From contig NZ_JASD01000008.1 of assembly GCF_000622385.1 (NCBI RefSeq), positions 620,001 through 684,000 on the forward strand: a stretch of 64,000 bases of DNA, in the 5' to 3' direction. The DNA comes from Sulfitobacter noctilucicola. GTDB taxonomy: Bacteria; Pseudomonadota; Alphaproteobacteria; Rhodobacterales; Rhodobacteraceae. The translations under genes were made by a program, and so were the position numbers. Positions 28,689 through 37,711 of the stretch are shown piece by piece (position 1 is the first letter of the stretch; each line of letters starts with the position of its first letter). The notes under the pieces were generated by a model. That model saw nothing but the letters and a program-made list of their open reading frames with translations. It made no database searches and was not told the DNA's origin.

Positions 28689-29500
28689 GGTTTTATAAAC
28701 TTCGCACCTGTTTGATTATTGGTCTGCCCTACCAAAACCCGCTTACGCCGCGGGCCCTCATCCTGAAAAACGCCTTTTCCGGCGACCAGTTCAGCTTGCA
28801 GTACCGCCAAAGTGGCACCCAGTGCCGTGCCAAGTGAAACACGCTGTCCATCGACCTCGGCCTTGGCAGAAACGACTGAAACGATCTGGGGCTCACCTTC
28901 CTGAAAGCTGAAGATGGGCGCACCGCTAGAACCAAAATCGACAGAACAGGAAGTGACCAGAACGCCCTCTTGTTGTGCGAGCACCTTGCAGACTTCCTGA
29001 AGCGCGGGCGATTCAGAGCGATCCTTGGCATAGCTTACAACACCAACTGAATCTCCCGGTCGGGGGCGCGAAGAGGTATTGAACGGTTTGATCGTCGTGT
29101 TGCGGATCGGGCGTTGCAGCTCAAGCAGTGCCAGATCGTTGCGCACCCGATCAGAGGATACATCGCCGTCATAGACAAATTCGGGGTGTACCACTGCGCG
29201 ACGTATGTCGCGATAAGCGCCAGCACGACCGTTACGCCAACCCGCCAGAAACTGCACCTCGCCGTGATCGATACGCTGCTTGGTCTCCCGATCATATAAA
29301 CAATGCGCAGCAGTCAGCACCAAACGTGGCGCGATCAAGGCACCGGTACAAAAGCCCGTGCCGCCGATATCCAATCGCCCAACTGCTTCCCACGCGCGGG
29401 CATCAACGCCCGTATCCAAGCGTTTCAGGCCTGCATCCTGTGCAAACCCGGCAGATGCGATAGCCATCGCAACAAATGTAAAAGCCGCCCAAGCCCGCAC
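28685..29500 (-). CDS. Secreted trypsin-like serine protease, copy 1 of a tandem pair
   Basis: A 271-residue S1 family protease with signal peptide (MRAWAAFTFVAMAIASAGFAQ). Triad His in LTAAHC, Asp in RNDLALL, Ser in DFGSSGAPI. It is the first of two tandem paralogues joined by a 4-base overlap. The family is secreted to periplasm or outside. The short, charged C-termini (NQTGAKFIKP and SSGAKFVTAKGS) are alike, which suggests a shared use such as processing or surface interaction. Substrates unknown. Confidence 0.88.
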   Translation of the reverse strand: MRAWAAFTFVAMAIASAGFAQDAGLKRLDTGVDARAWEAVGRLDIGGTGFCTGALIAPRLVLTAAHCLYDRETKQRIDHGEVQFLAGWRNGRAGAYRDIRRAVVHPEFVYDGDVSSDRVRNDLALLELQRPIRNTTIKPFNTSSRPRPGDSVGVVSYAKDRSESPALQEVCKVLAQQEGVLVTSCSVDFGSSGAPIFSFQEGEPQIVSVVSAKAEVDGQRVSLGTALGATLAVLQAELVAGKGVFQDEGPRRKRVLVGQTNNQTGAKFIKP

Positions 29501-29567
29501 AGAATGTCCCCGCTTTAATCAGACCTAGCGGATATCCAGAACTTGCGGCAAAATTAGGGCAGACTGG

Positions 29568-30959
29568 TTAACGCAGCCTAGGAATTTGGTCTAAAGGCGC
29601 CGATCCGCCGCTCAGTGCGGGTGGCTTGGGCCCCCCACTTGCCCAATCCAACAGCTCGACCGTGTGCACGATCGGCACTGTCGCTGCTGATCCGATCTGC
29701 ATCATACACCCGATGTTGCCCGCTGCGATAACATCGGGGTTCTTGGCCATCAGCGTGCGGACCTTTCGCTCCTTCAGCTGTCCGGAAATCTCCGGTTGCA
29801 TCAGGTTATACGTACCCGCTGATCCACAGCAAAGATGCGGGTCTGCAGGCTCCACCACGGTAAAGCCCGCCTTCTTCAATAGATCCTTCGGATAAGTCTT
29901 GATCTGTTGACCATGCTGGAGCGAACAGGCCGCGTGATAGGCGACAACCATGCCTTCAGGCAGGGTGTCACGGGGTTGATGTTGATCGATTCCTGCGATC
30001 TTGTCTTTGGCCGGACGGGCGGCTTCTTCGTCTGGCGTGTCATTACCCAGCTCGATCAACACTTCAGAGACATCCTTGGCGATGGCGGATACCCGCGCCG
30101 CATCTTCGGCCAATGGATCATTGCGGAACATGTGGCCGTAATCCTTGACCGTAGTGCCGCAACCGGAAGTATTGATAACAATCGCATCAAGCCCGTCGCC
30201 ATCCATTTCATCACACCACGCGCGGATGTTTTTGGCCGCCGTCGCATGGCTTTCGCTTGTCTTACCCATGTGATGGGTCAAGGCGCCACAGCATCCCGCA
30301 CCCTCTGCTACCACAACCTCACAGCCCATCCGCCTAAGCAACCGGATCGTCGCATCATTGATGTCCGTGTTCAGTGCCTTTTGCGCACAACCGGTCATCA
30401 AGGCGACGCGTTTGCGCCTTGGGCCTTCCGGCGCGAAGCTTTGCGGATCGTCATTCCGGCTAACCGGAGGGATCGCCTTCGGAGCCATTTCCAGCATTGC
30501 ACGCAGTCGCGCATCCGGCATCAAACGTGCAAACGGCCGCCCGATTTTGGCACCCAGCAGCGCCACGCGGAACCGCATCGGGTACGGCAGAATACGCGCC
30601 AGAATCCAACGCAGCAGCCGGTCCGTTACGGGGCGCTTATACTTCTGATCGATATATTCCCGCGCATGATCAACAAGATGCATGTAATGCACGCCTGAAG
30701 GACAAGTTGTCATGCAGGCCAAACAAGATAGGCAACGGTCGATATGTTTGACCGTCTTTTCATCCGGCACGCGTTCGTTTTCCAGCATGTCCTTGATCAG
30801 ATAGATGCGCCCTCTTGGACTATCCAGCTCGTCTCCGAGAACCTGATAGGTAGGACAGGTTGCAGTGCAGAAACCGCAATGGACGCACGACCGCAGAATC
30901 TCGTTGCTGCGCTTAATCGCGGGATCGGCCATCTGCTTTTCTGTGAATGTTGTCTGCAT
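29568..30959 (-). CDS. glcF: Glycolate oxidase iron-sulfur subunit GlcF
   Basis: A 463-residue membrane-associated electron-transfer subunit of glycolate dehydrogenase (glycolate to glyoxylate). Two 4Fe-4S clusters: CVHCGFCTATCPTYQ near residue 25 and CLSCLACMTTCPSG near 80. Two CCG-type domains follow (GCCGALTHHMG and CCGSAGTYNLM), each typical of a non-cubane cluster or quinone site. Start at 30959 with GGAG nearby. It is the last glc gene, after glcD, glcE and a 121-residue membrane gene. Confidence 0.93.
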   Translation of the reverse strand: MQTTFTEKQMADPAIKRSNEILRSCVHCGFCTATCPTYQVLGDELDSPRGRIYLIKDMLENERVPDEKTVKHIDRCLSCLACMTTCPSGVHYMHLVDHAREYIDQKYKRPVTDRLLRWILARILPYPMRFRVALLGAKIGRPFARLMPDARLRAMLEMAPKAIPPVSRNDDPQSFAPEGPRRKRVALMTGCAQKALNTDINDATIRLLRRMGCEVVVAEGAGCCGALTHHMGKTSESHATAAKNIRAWCDEMDGDGLDAIVINTSGCGTTVKDYGHMFRNDPLAEDAARVSAIAKDVSEVLIELGNDTPDEEAARPAKDKIAGIDQHQPRDTLPEGMVVAYHAACSLQHGQQIKTYPKDLLKKAGFTVVEPADPHLCCGSAGTYNLMQPEISGQLKERKVRTLMAKNPDVIAAGNIGCMMQIGSAATVPIVHTVELLDWASGGPKPPALSGGSAPLDQIPRLR

Positions 30960-30994
30960 GAGAACTCCGCGAAACTAGATTGAGTAAATGACGG

Positions 30995-31360
30995 TCAGCC
31001 CTGAACCATGTTGGCCGAGGCAAGTCCGAACCACGGCATCGTCGTGCCGGCGGCACCGATGACGCCAGTCCAGCGGCGCATCTGATGGCGGCTGTCGGCC
31101 AGCCGCAAAGCCTGCGCTCCGTAGGCAAGCACACCGATCCAGGCGAACCATATCAACGCGATACTAAGGACAGTCAGCAAAACGCTACGCCCCCAATACT
31201 CGGCAAACCCATAGCGAAGCGCCAATCCCGATACAGCCAGAACCGCGGTGATGATAGCAAGCTTACGTTGCTGCAAGACGGCGGGTCTTGAGCGCGTAAG
31301 TGTCCGGAAAATAAGTGGCCCACCGACAAAAAAGACAACAAACAGCAGGACCAAAATCAT
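30995..31360 (-). CDS. Small membrane protein inside the glycolate oxidase operon
   Basis: A 121-residue protein with four predicted membrane segments (VLLFVVFFVGGPLIF, KLAIITAVLAVSGLAL, VLLTVLSIALIWFAWIGVL and a short final one). Function unknown. Its start overlaps the glcE stop by ATGA and glcF follows after 35 bases, so it is a co-translated member of the glcDE-x-F operon. It could anchor GlcDEF to the membrane or help transport glycolate; this is inference from position. Confidence 0.7.
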   Translation of the reverse strand: MILVLLFVVFFVGGPLIFRTLTRSRPAVLQQRKLAIITAVLAVSGLALRYGFAEYWGRSVLLTVLSIALIWFAWIGVLAYGAQALRLADSRHQMRRWTGVIGAAGTTMPWFGLASANMVQG

Positions 31361-32475
31361 GCGGCGGCATCCATCAGTCCCGGATTGAAGACCCCGCGCG
31401 GATCGAACCTTGCTCGCAAACCGGCTGTGAGCTTGGCCACACCTTTGCTTTCTGTGTGGAACATGCCCAACCGCTCCTTGGTGGAGCGAGAGGCTTTGAT
31501 CAGCGTGGCATGGCCATCAAATGCGCCCAATCTACCGCGTAGGTCACATCCTTCGGGCATCCGAAGCCAAATCAAACCTCCGGCCCAATCTAAGAGATGC
31601 GCCGCGCCACCTGCTGCTGCGGCCAACGCCGGTGCGTCCGACGGCTTGCACGATACGCGCCAGATATCGCCATCAACCCCGTGAAACGCGCTGACGTCCC
31701 GCTGCGTATCCCAAAAAGCCGCCGAAGCCTTGCTGTCGAGCACAGACATCTCTGGGGCATTGTTCTTCAAGAGCGATTTAAGCTGTTCGATCCGGTAAGA
31801 GACACTGTCTTCAAAACCTTCGACGCGCAGCACGCTTTGCTCGGACTTCGGATTGTGTGCCGCGCCGCTGACCTCGAACGGGCTACCCATCGCGCGGCTC
31901 ATCGCGGCAACTGCATCAGTGTCCGTCAGGCCGTGCAGCACCAGACTTGCCTGTGTCTCCGGGCGGGGCAACACTTTGAACGATACTTCGCTCAGGACGC
32001 CCAACGTACCGTATGACCCTGCCATCAGCTTGACCAGATCGTAGCCTGTCACATTCTTCATAACGCGCCCGCCATTCTTGACGATGGCACCCTGACCATC
32101 GACAAAGCGGACCCCCAAAAGGAAGTCCCGCGCGGCCCCCACAGATATGCGGCGGGGACCGCTTGTGTTGGTTGCAAAGACACCGCCAATTGTCGGCGTT
32201 CCTTTGCTGCCGATCAGACCGCGGTAATCCATCGGCTCAAATGCAAGCCGCTGGTTCTCCTTCGCCAAAGCTTTTTGAACAGTGGCGACTGGCGTGCCTG
32301 CCTGCGCGACCATTGTCAGCGCACCGGGTTCGTAAAGCGTGATCCCCGACAGTTTTGCCACCGACAAAGGCGTGCCATCCTGCACCATTCCTCTGGTATT
32401 GCCGCCGCGCACGCAAAGCGGGCCTGAAGCGGTTGCAACGAAGTCGGACAGTTCTTTTTCGGTGCTGATCGTCAT
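31357..32475 (-). CDS. glcE: Glycolate oxidase FAD-binding subunit GlcE
   Basis: A 372-residue subunit of glycolate dehydrogenase with one FAD-binding type 4 domain: EPMDYRGLIGSKGTPTIGG and GARDFLLGVRFVDGQG, NVTGYDLVKLMAGSYGTLG. The start at 32475 is chosen because the longer frame overlaps nothing useful and lacks likeness to GlcE; AAAGG lies upstream. It lacks the full catalytic part of GlcD, as expected for GlcE. Confidence 0.92.
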   Translation of the reverse strand: MTISTEKELSDFVATASGPLCVRGGNTRGMVQDGTPLSVAKLSGITLYEPGALTMVAQAGTPVATVQKALAKENQRLAFEPMDYRGLIGSKGTPTIGGVFATNTSGPRRISVGAARDFLLGVRFVDGQGAIVKNGGRVMKNVTGYDLVKLMAGSYGTLGVLSEVSFKVLPRPETQASLVLHGLTDTDAVAAMSRAMGSPFEVSGAAHNPKSEQSVLRVEGFEDSVSYRIEQLKSLLKNNAPEMSVLDSKASAAFWDTQRDVSAFHGVDGDIWRVSCKPSDAPALAAAAGGAAHLLDWAGGLIWLRMPEGCDLRGRLGAFDGHATLIKASRSTKERLGMFHTESKGVAKLTAGLRARFDPRGVFNPGLMDAAA

Positions 32476-32524
32476 CTCAACGGGCCTTTTGTCGATCCAC
32501 TCCGGGTGGATGCGCGGGTTTGAC

Positions 32525-33973
32525 TTATTCTGCGGCGATCGCAAGCTCTCGGCGACTATCGGATGCGTCCAGCGGGAAAACTTTGGCGGGGTTCAACAGC
32601 CAGCCTGGATCAAACACGTCCTTGACCGCCATCTGCGCCTCAAGATCTGCGGTGCCGTATTGCACGTGCATAAGATCGCGCTTTTCAATACCGACACCGT
32701 GCTCACCGGTCAGGCAGCCACCAACTTCTACACAGAGTTTTAGGATTTCAGCGCCGAATTCCTCGCACAGCTCCAAATCTCCGGGTTTGTTCGCATCAAA
32801 CAGAATGAGCGGATGCATGTTGCCATCACCCGCATGAAAAACGTTGCCAACCTTCAGGCCGAATTCCTCTGACATTTCACCGATGCGGCGCAAAACCATA
32901 GGAAGCGCGCTGACAGGGATGGTCCCGTCCAGACACATATAATCATTGATTTGCCCCATCGCGCCGAAAGCAGACTTGCGACCCAACCAGATTTTTGCAC
33001 TTTCCTCGGCTGATTTGCTTTCGCGAAGCTCGACCGGATTATGCTTTCGGGCAATATCCATGATCAGGCCCAATTGATGGTCGATTTCAGCATCCGATCC
33101 TTCAACCTCGACAATCAACAGCGATTCGCACATCGGGTATCCGGCTTTTGCAAAAGCCTCGGTCGCTTCAATGCAGGGCCGATCCATAAATTCGATCGCA
33201 ACCGGCAAAACACCCGCCTTGATGATATCAGAAACACACTCCCCCGCGACTTCGTTGTCATCAAAACCGATCAGAACAGGCCGCGCGCCCTCAGGCTTTG
33301 GCAAAATCCGCAACGTTGCCTCAGTTACAACACCCAGCTGTCCCTCGGACCCGCAGATCAGGCCCAGCAGATCCAGACCACCCGCGTCCAGATGACCGCC
33401 GCCGATCTCGACAACCTCTCCGTCCATCATGACCATGGTGACGCCCATCAAGTTGTTGGTGGTCACACCGTATTTGAGGCAATGCGCGCCACCCGAATTC
33501 ATCGCGATGTTGCCCGCGATAGCGCAGGCAAGTTGCGAAGACGGATCAGGGGCGTAGAAAAAGCCGTCGGCCTCTACCGCACCGGTCACACTCAGATTGG
33601 TACGCCCCGTCTGTACCCGGATGAGCCTGTTGTCGTAGTCAGTCTCGATCACGTCCGCCATCCGGGCAACGCCCAGAATGACGCAATCGGCTGTCGGCAA
33701 CGCGCCCCCCGCAAGCGATGTACCCGACCCCCGCGGCACGACCGGCACCATCTCCTGATGACAAATGCGCAGGATATCCGACACCTCCTGGGTAGACGAC
33801 GGCAGCACAGCCACCATCGGCGGGCACCTGTATGCCGTCAGCGCGTCACATTCATATGCTTTTGTCTCGCGCTCTTCGTGGATCACGGCATCTGCCGGAA
33901 GAACTTCCAGCAGGCGCGCGACCACGCGGGCTTTCTTTGCAAGCACACCGGCATTCGGGACAGGCATTTCCAT
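32525..33973 (-). CDS. glcD: Glycolate oxidase catalytic subunit GlcD
   Basis: A 482-residue FAD enzyme that oxidises glycolate to glyoxylate. FAD motif PRGSGTSLAGGALP and NSGGAHCLKYGVTTNNLMGV; C-terminal active-site region EEFGAEILKLCVEVGGCLTGEHGVG. The ATG at 33973 has GAGGAGAAGAG, whereas the ORF extends 8 residues further. First gene of the glcDE-x-F operon; it diverges from a DUF599 gene across about 100 bases that must hold both promoters. Confidence 0.94.
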   Translation of the reverse strand: MEMPVPNAGVLAKKARVVARLLEVLPADAVIHEERETKAYECDALTAYRCPPMVAVLPSSTQEVSDILRICHQEMVPVVPRGSGTSLAGGALPTADCVILGVARMADVIETDYDNRLIRVQTGRTNLSVTGAVEADGFFYAPDPSSQLACAIAGNIAMNSGGAHCLKYGVTTNNLMGVTMVMMDGEVVEIGGGHLDAGGLDLLGLICGSEGQLGVVTEATLRILPKPEGARPVLIGFDDNEVAGECVSDIIKAGVLPVAIEFMDRPCIEATEAFAKAGYPMCESLLIVEVEGSDAEIDHQLGLIMDIARKHNPVELRESKSAEESAKIWLGRKSAFGAMGQINDYMCLDGTIPVSALPMVLRRIGEMSEEFGLKVGNVFHAGDGNMHPLILFDANKPGDLELCEEFGAEILKLCVEVGGCLTGEHGVGIEKRDLMHVQYGTADLEAQMAVKDVFDPGWLLNPAKVFPLDASDSRRELAIAAE

Positions 33974-34070
33974 ATCTCTTCTCCTCGGGCACCACATGGA
34001 AGCTTTGGTAAACTAATATTACCAATTATGGGCGCTGGCAACAATCTTCTCATCTAGCTAGAACGGTAAC

Positions 34071-34763
34071 ATGAACTGGTCCGAACGCATTGCTCTGTTT
34101 TCACCGCTGGATATGGCTGCCGTCGGCCTGATTTTTGCGCTTTGGTTGTTGATCGGCTGGCGCATCGAGCGGAGCACAGTCAAAAACCCGTCCGTGTCAA
34201 AGGTGATGGCAGACTATCGCCGGGCGTGGATGCGCGAGATGATCACCCGGCAACCGCGTATTTTTGACGCCCAAACCATGGGTAATCTGCGACAAGCGAC
34301 GACGTTCTTTGCATCAACCAGCATGATTGCGATCGGTGCGACGCTGGCCCTCATCGGCAACGCCAATACACTCAGCGAGGTCGCCAAGGACATAACGCTC
34401 ACCCAACAGCCAGATATTGTATGGGAAATCAAACTCTTGCTCGTTGTTTTCTTTCTCACCAATGCTTTCTTGAAGTTCGTGTGGTCCAACCGTCTATTCG
34501 GCTATTGTTCGGTCCTAATGGCTGCTGTCCCCAATGAAGTAACAGACCCACAAGCCATCCCGATGGCTGACAAGGCCGCTGCCATCAATATCACCGCGGC
34601 GCAGAGCTTTAATAGGGGTCTCAGGGCAGTCTACTTTGCGATGGCCAGTTTGTGTTGGCTTGCTGGCGCATTGCCGCTGATTGCTGGTGCAATTTTAACA
34701 CTTTTCGTGATCTGGCGGCGCGAATTCGCATCACATTCGCGTAGCATCCTCTTGGAAAAGTAG
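34071..34763 (+). CDS. DUF599 family membrane protein
   Basis: A 230-residue protein with four membrane segments: SPLDMAAVGLIFALWLLIGW at the start, ATTFFASTSMIAIGATLALI, KLLLVVFFLTNAFLKFVWS and GLRAVYFAMASLCWLAGALP. This is the DUF599 layout widespread in proteobacteria, function unknown. It diverges from the glc operon and is followed 43 bases later by a small secreted protein gene on the same strand. Confidence 0.82.
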   Translation: MNWSERIALFSPLDMAAVGLIFALWLLIGWRIERSTVKNPSVSKVMADYRRAWMREMITRQPRIFDAQTMGNLRQATTFFASTSMIAIGATLALIGNANTLSEVAKDITLTQQPDIVWEIKLLLVVFFLTNAFLKFVWSNRLFGYCSVLMAAVPNEVTDPQAIPMADKAAAINITAAQSFNRGLRAVYFAMASLCWLAGALPLIAGAILTLFVIWRREFASHSRSILLEK

Positions 34764-34806
34764 TACAGTGGATTATATACCCTGATATTAACCGCTAGGT
34801 ATTATC

Positions 34807-35169
34807 ATGTACATTCGCTGCATTTCCGCCCTCGCTCTTTGCGCTGCATTCGCCGTTCCGGCATTTGCGGACGCCCCTGAAATCCAGGAAGCCACCGCTA
34901 AAAAGTCGGGGGCATACTGGACGTTTGATGTCACGCTGCTGCACGGTGATACCGGCTGGGATCATTATGCCGACAGTTGGCGGGTCGTAGACAATGATGG
35001 AAACGTGCTCGGTACACGCAACCTCGCGCATCCACACACCAACGAACAACCATTCACGCGGTCGCTATCCGGCGTTGAAATCCCCTCCGGCATAACAGAG
35101 GTCGGGATTCAGGCCAGTGATAATCTGACGGGTTGGAGCAGCCAGATCAAGAAGATCACTCTGAAGTAG
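34807..35169 (+). CDS. Small secreted protein, function unknown
   Basis: A 120-residue protein with a signal peptide (ALCAAFAVPAFA, cleavage after AFA at about residue 21). The mature 99 residues look like one beta-sandwich domain (YWTFDVTLLHGDTGWDHYADSWRV, HPHTNEQPFTRSLSGVEIP). I recognise no named family. It ends three bases from the convergent rlmH stop. Confidence 0.72.
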   Translation: MYIRCISALALCAAFAVPAFADAPEIQEATAKKSGAYWTFDVTLLHGDTGWDHYADSWRVVDNDGNVLGTRNLAHPHTNEQPFTRSLSGVEIPSGITEVGIQASDNLTGWSSQIKKITLK

Positions 35170-35171
35170 CG

Positions 35172-35642
35172 TCAGGTTCTATGATAGGGGCCGCCGGAGA
35201 GGATGGATGCCGCACGATAGAGCTGCTCTGAAAGCATCACGCGGACCATCATGTGTGGCCAAACCATTTTCCCGAAAGATACCGCATGGTCGGCTCGCTT
35301 GCGAAAAGCCGGATCAATGCCGTCTGCACCGCCGATCACGAAGGCCAAATCGCCGCGCCCTGTGTCGCGCCAACCTGCCATTCTATTCGCAAAGTCCGGA
35401 GAGGATTCCACTTTGCCACGCTCGTCCAGAATGCAGATCAGGGAACCCGAAGGCACAGCGCGGTCCAGCAAGGCAGCCTCAGCCGACATACCGCCACCTT
35501 TTTTATCTTCTACCTCAACGACTTGCGCCGGACCAAGGCCCAAAGCCCTGCCCGTGCGATCAAATCGTTTAAGATAGTCGTCTATAAGCTCTTTTTCAGG
35601 ACTGGCCCGCAGCCGTCCTACAGCGCAGATATGAACACGCAC
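35172..35642 (-). CDS. rlmH: 23S rRNA pseudouridine1915-N3-methyltransferase RlmH
   Basis: A 156-residue SPOUT methyltransferase that methylates pseudouridine 1915 of 23S rRNA. Signatures are LICILDERGKVESSPDFA, DLAFVIGGADGIDPAF and the C-terminal knot MVRVMLSEQLYRAASILSGGPYH. Length and ends match the family. It sits beside rsfS, the usual alphaproteobacterial neighbour. Confidence 0.95.
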   Translation of the reverse strand: MRVHICAVGRLRASPEKELIDDYLKRFDRTGRALGLGPAQVVEVEDKKGGGMSAEAALLDRAVPSGSLICILDERGKVESSPDFANRMAGWRDTGRGDLAFVIGGADGIDPAFRKRADHAVSFGKMVWPHMMVRVMLSEQLYRAASILSGGPYHRT

Positions 35643-35657
35643 CGCGCTGGACCGGAA

Positions 35658-36026
35658 TCAGCTTTGCGGTGCCGCGACTTCGCCGCCGTCCATCCACATC
35701 TTTTCGAGTTGATAGAACTCGCGCACTTCCGGACGGAAGACATGTACCAGCACATCACCGGTGTCGATCAGAACCCAGTCGCCGATGTCTTTGCCTTCGG
35801 TCTTGGGGGACCGGCCAAACTCATCCTTGACCATCTGCGCAAGCTTCTCAGAGATCGCGGAAACCTGCCGCGTCGAACGACCGGAACAGATGACCATATA
35901 GTCACCGATCTCTGTCTTACCCTGCAAATCAATCTGCACGATATCTTCGGCCTTGTCTTCTTCGAGGGTGGTGAGAATGCGCGCCAAGAGGGCATCGCTT
36001 GAAGTCATATCAGAAGCACCCGCCAT
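35658..36026 (-). CDS. rsfS: Ribosome silencing factor RsfS
   Basis: A 122-residue Iojap/DUF143 protein that blocks joining of ribosomal subunits by binding uL14 in starvation. Signatures are IVQIDLQGKTEIGDYMVICSG, STRQVSAISEKL, DWVLIDTGDVLVHVF and EVREFYQLEKMW. A second ATG (36008) is possible. It is upstream of rlmH with 15 bases between them. Confidence 0.94.
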   Translation of the reverse strand: MAGASDMTSSDALLARILTTLEEDKAEDIVQIDLQGKTEIGDYMVICSGRSTRQVSAISEKLAQMVKDEFGRSPKTEGKDIGDWVLIDTGDVLVHVFRPEVREFYQLEKMWMDGGEVAAPQS

Positions 36027-36195
36027 CAGCGTTGCTCCGTGAGTCGCAGATACATCTGCGTGTCTTTGAATTGACAGGACATTGTCCTCCTTAAGTTACG
36101 CCGCCATCACAGGGGGCGCTGGGAATGTCCTTAGAATAACAATCCCAACGCGACAATTCAATGACAGCAACCAGCCATGGTGCCGCAGTGTGACA

Positions 36196-36867
36196 TCACC
36201 AGCCTTCTTCGGTGATTATGTCCGATTTTTGTGCGCCCAACGCTTGCAGCGCATCACGGACATCATCCACAAACCCGCCCGGGCCGCATAGATAGAATTT
36301 TTGCCCAAAGTCGTCGATGTGTTCTTTGAGGAAAGCCTTGTCGATCTTTTCGCTTTTCACCTGATCGCTGTCTTCTTTGGTAACAGTAAAGACCGTCTCA
36401 AGACCCTGCATGGCTTCAAATTCTGCGCGCAGAATGATGTCTGCTTCTGTTTTGTTGGAGTAGATCAGCTTGCAACCTGAAAGGTTGCCTGATCGTGCGC
36501 GTGCCCGAAGGATCGAGATAAACGGTGTGACACCTGCACCCGCAGCGAGGAAAACACCCGGACCCTGATCGTTGATAGCTCCAAACGGTCCGTCTAGCGT
36601 GACTGTCGACCCCGGTCTCAACTGTGGCAGCTGCTCGGTGACACCATCGTGGTCCGGATAGCTTTTGATCACGAACTCCAGATTGATGTCTTCCGGCAAT
36701 GACGTGAAGGTAAATGGGCGACCCTCTTCACGCCAGCCGTCTGAATTGATCGCCAGTTCGGCCGCCTGACCTGCCTCGAATGGCAAATCCTGCGGTTTAC
36801 TGAAGATGTAACGATGTGTGTCGTGTGTAACGGGACTGATTTCTTTCAAAACGATTGTATTGGTCAT
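36196..36867 (-). CDS. FAD-dependent oxidoreductase, flavodoxin/ferredoxin-reductase type
   Basis: A 223-residue protein with an FAD-binding barrel (PFTFTSLPEDINLEFVIKSY) and an NAD(P)-binding domain (PGVFLAAGAGVTPFISILRA and FYLCGPGGFVDDVRDAL). It lacks an iron-sulfur cluster or globin domain, so it is a stand-alone reductase of the ferredoxin-NADP reductase superfamily. Partner unknown. Start at 36867 is conventional. Confidence 0.82.
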   Translation of the reverse strand: MTNTIVLKEISPVTHDTHRYIFSKPQDLPFEAGQAAELAINSDGWREEGRPFTFTSLPEDINLEFVIKSYPDHDGVTEQLPQLRPGSTVTLDGPFGAINDQGPGVFLAAGAGVTPFISILRARARSGNLSGCKLIYSNKTEADIILRAEFEAMQGLETVFTVTKEDSDQVKSEKIDKAFLKEHIDDFGQKFYLCGPGGFVDDVRDALQALGAQKSDIITEEGW

Positions 36868-36929
36868 GGATAACTCCTTTGACCGATCAACGCGCCCCGA
36901 CTGATGGCAGTTCCGCCTCCTCTACGGCT

Positions 36930-37649
36930 CTATTTTCGCAGCAAGCCTCGCCACCCCTGATCGATTTCAGCCAGCGCACCCATGTCCCAGACAGCCGCAT
37001 CGTTCAAATAACGACCGTCCGGTGTCGTATATCCAAGCGCGCTTTCCCTCTCTTGTAAGGCTTTGACCCTGTCAGGCTGAAATACTCGTGAGACACCGCT
37101 CTTCCGCAGCCCATCCGCATCGGCACGTTCAAACAGTAAAGCTGAAGGCGCTTTGGACAGGTTTACACATGCACAACCTTGCTGCGCAGCAAGCACCGCA
37201 AGACGGGCAGATTTTGCGCCAAGATCGCGCAAAGAGATGTCAGCGCGCAAAGGGTCTGCCGTTCCGGTCCCGTAAAAATGGGTGGCACCCGTTTCGGCAT
37301 AGGTCATGTCACATCCCATAAACGCCATTACCCGCGGCCGCAGGTGATGCAGCGCCCAATAAGCGGTAGTGTAAGCCATCGTAGCACCCGCCATGATGAA
37401 CCCACCAAAGTGGTTCTGCGCCGGCACAAAGGCATCCGCCTCGATCCAGACTTGCCCTGCTGCGGGGGCGGGCGGCTTTCGATCCGCTGGGAAATCTTCG
37501 GGAAAAACCAGAACGTCCCAGTCAGGCCGGACGCGCCATGCGTTGTTCACCACGACGATGGAATCAAACCACTCCTTCGGCCACTTCTGCGCCTCAAGGA
37601 CATTAGGTCCACTGCCAAGGATGAGGACCACCGAATTTGTCGCTGTCAT
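36930..37649 (-). CDS. Hypothetical protein resembling DUF115/GT42-like glycosyltransferase-type folds
   Basis: A 239-residue cytoplasmic protein: VVLILGSGPNVLEAQ at the start looks like a Rossmann-type strand and Gly loop, followed by VVNNAW and MGCDMTYAETGATHFYG, a motif like those of DUF115-type and sialyltransferase-like proteins. The family call is weak. The start at 37649 is supported by AGGAC upstream. Neighbours give no clue. Confidence 0.5.
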   Translation of the reverse strand: MTATNSVVLILGSGPNVLEAQKWPKEWFDSIVVVNNAWRVRPDWDVLVFPEDFPADRKPPAPAAGQVWIEADAFVPAQNHFGGFIMAGATMAYTTAYWALHHLRPRVMAFMGCDMTYAETGATHFYGTGTADPLRADISLRDLGAKSARLAVLAAQQGCACVNLSKAPSALLFERADADGLRKSGVSRVFQPDRVKALQERESALGYTTPDGRYLNDAAVWDMGALAEIDQGWRGLLRK

Positions 37650-37711
37650 GTCCTGCTTTCCGTTATGTTCACCTGACAACGGAAACTACCTCTGAATGCT
37701 GACCGATCAAG

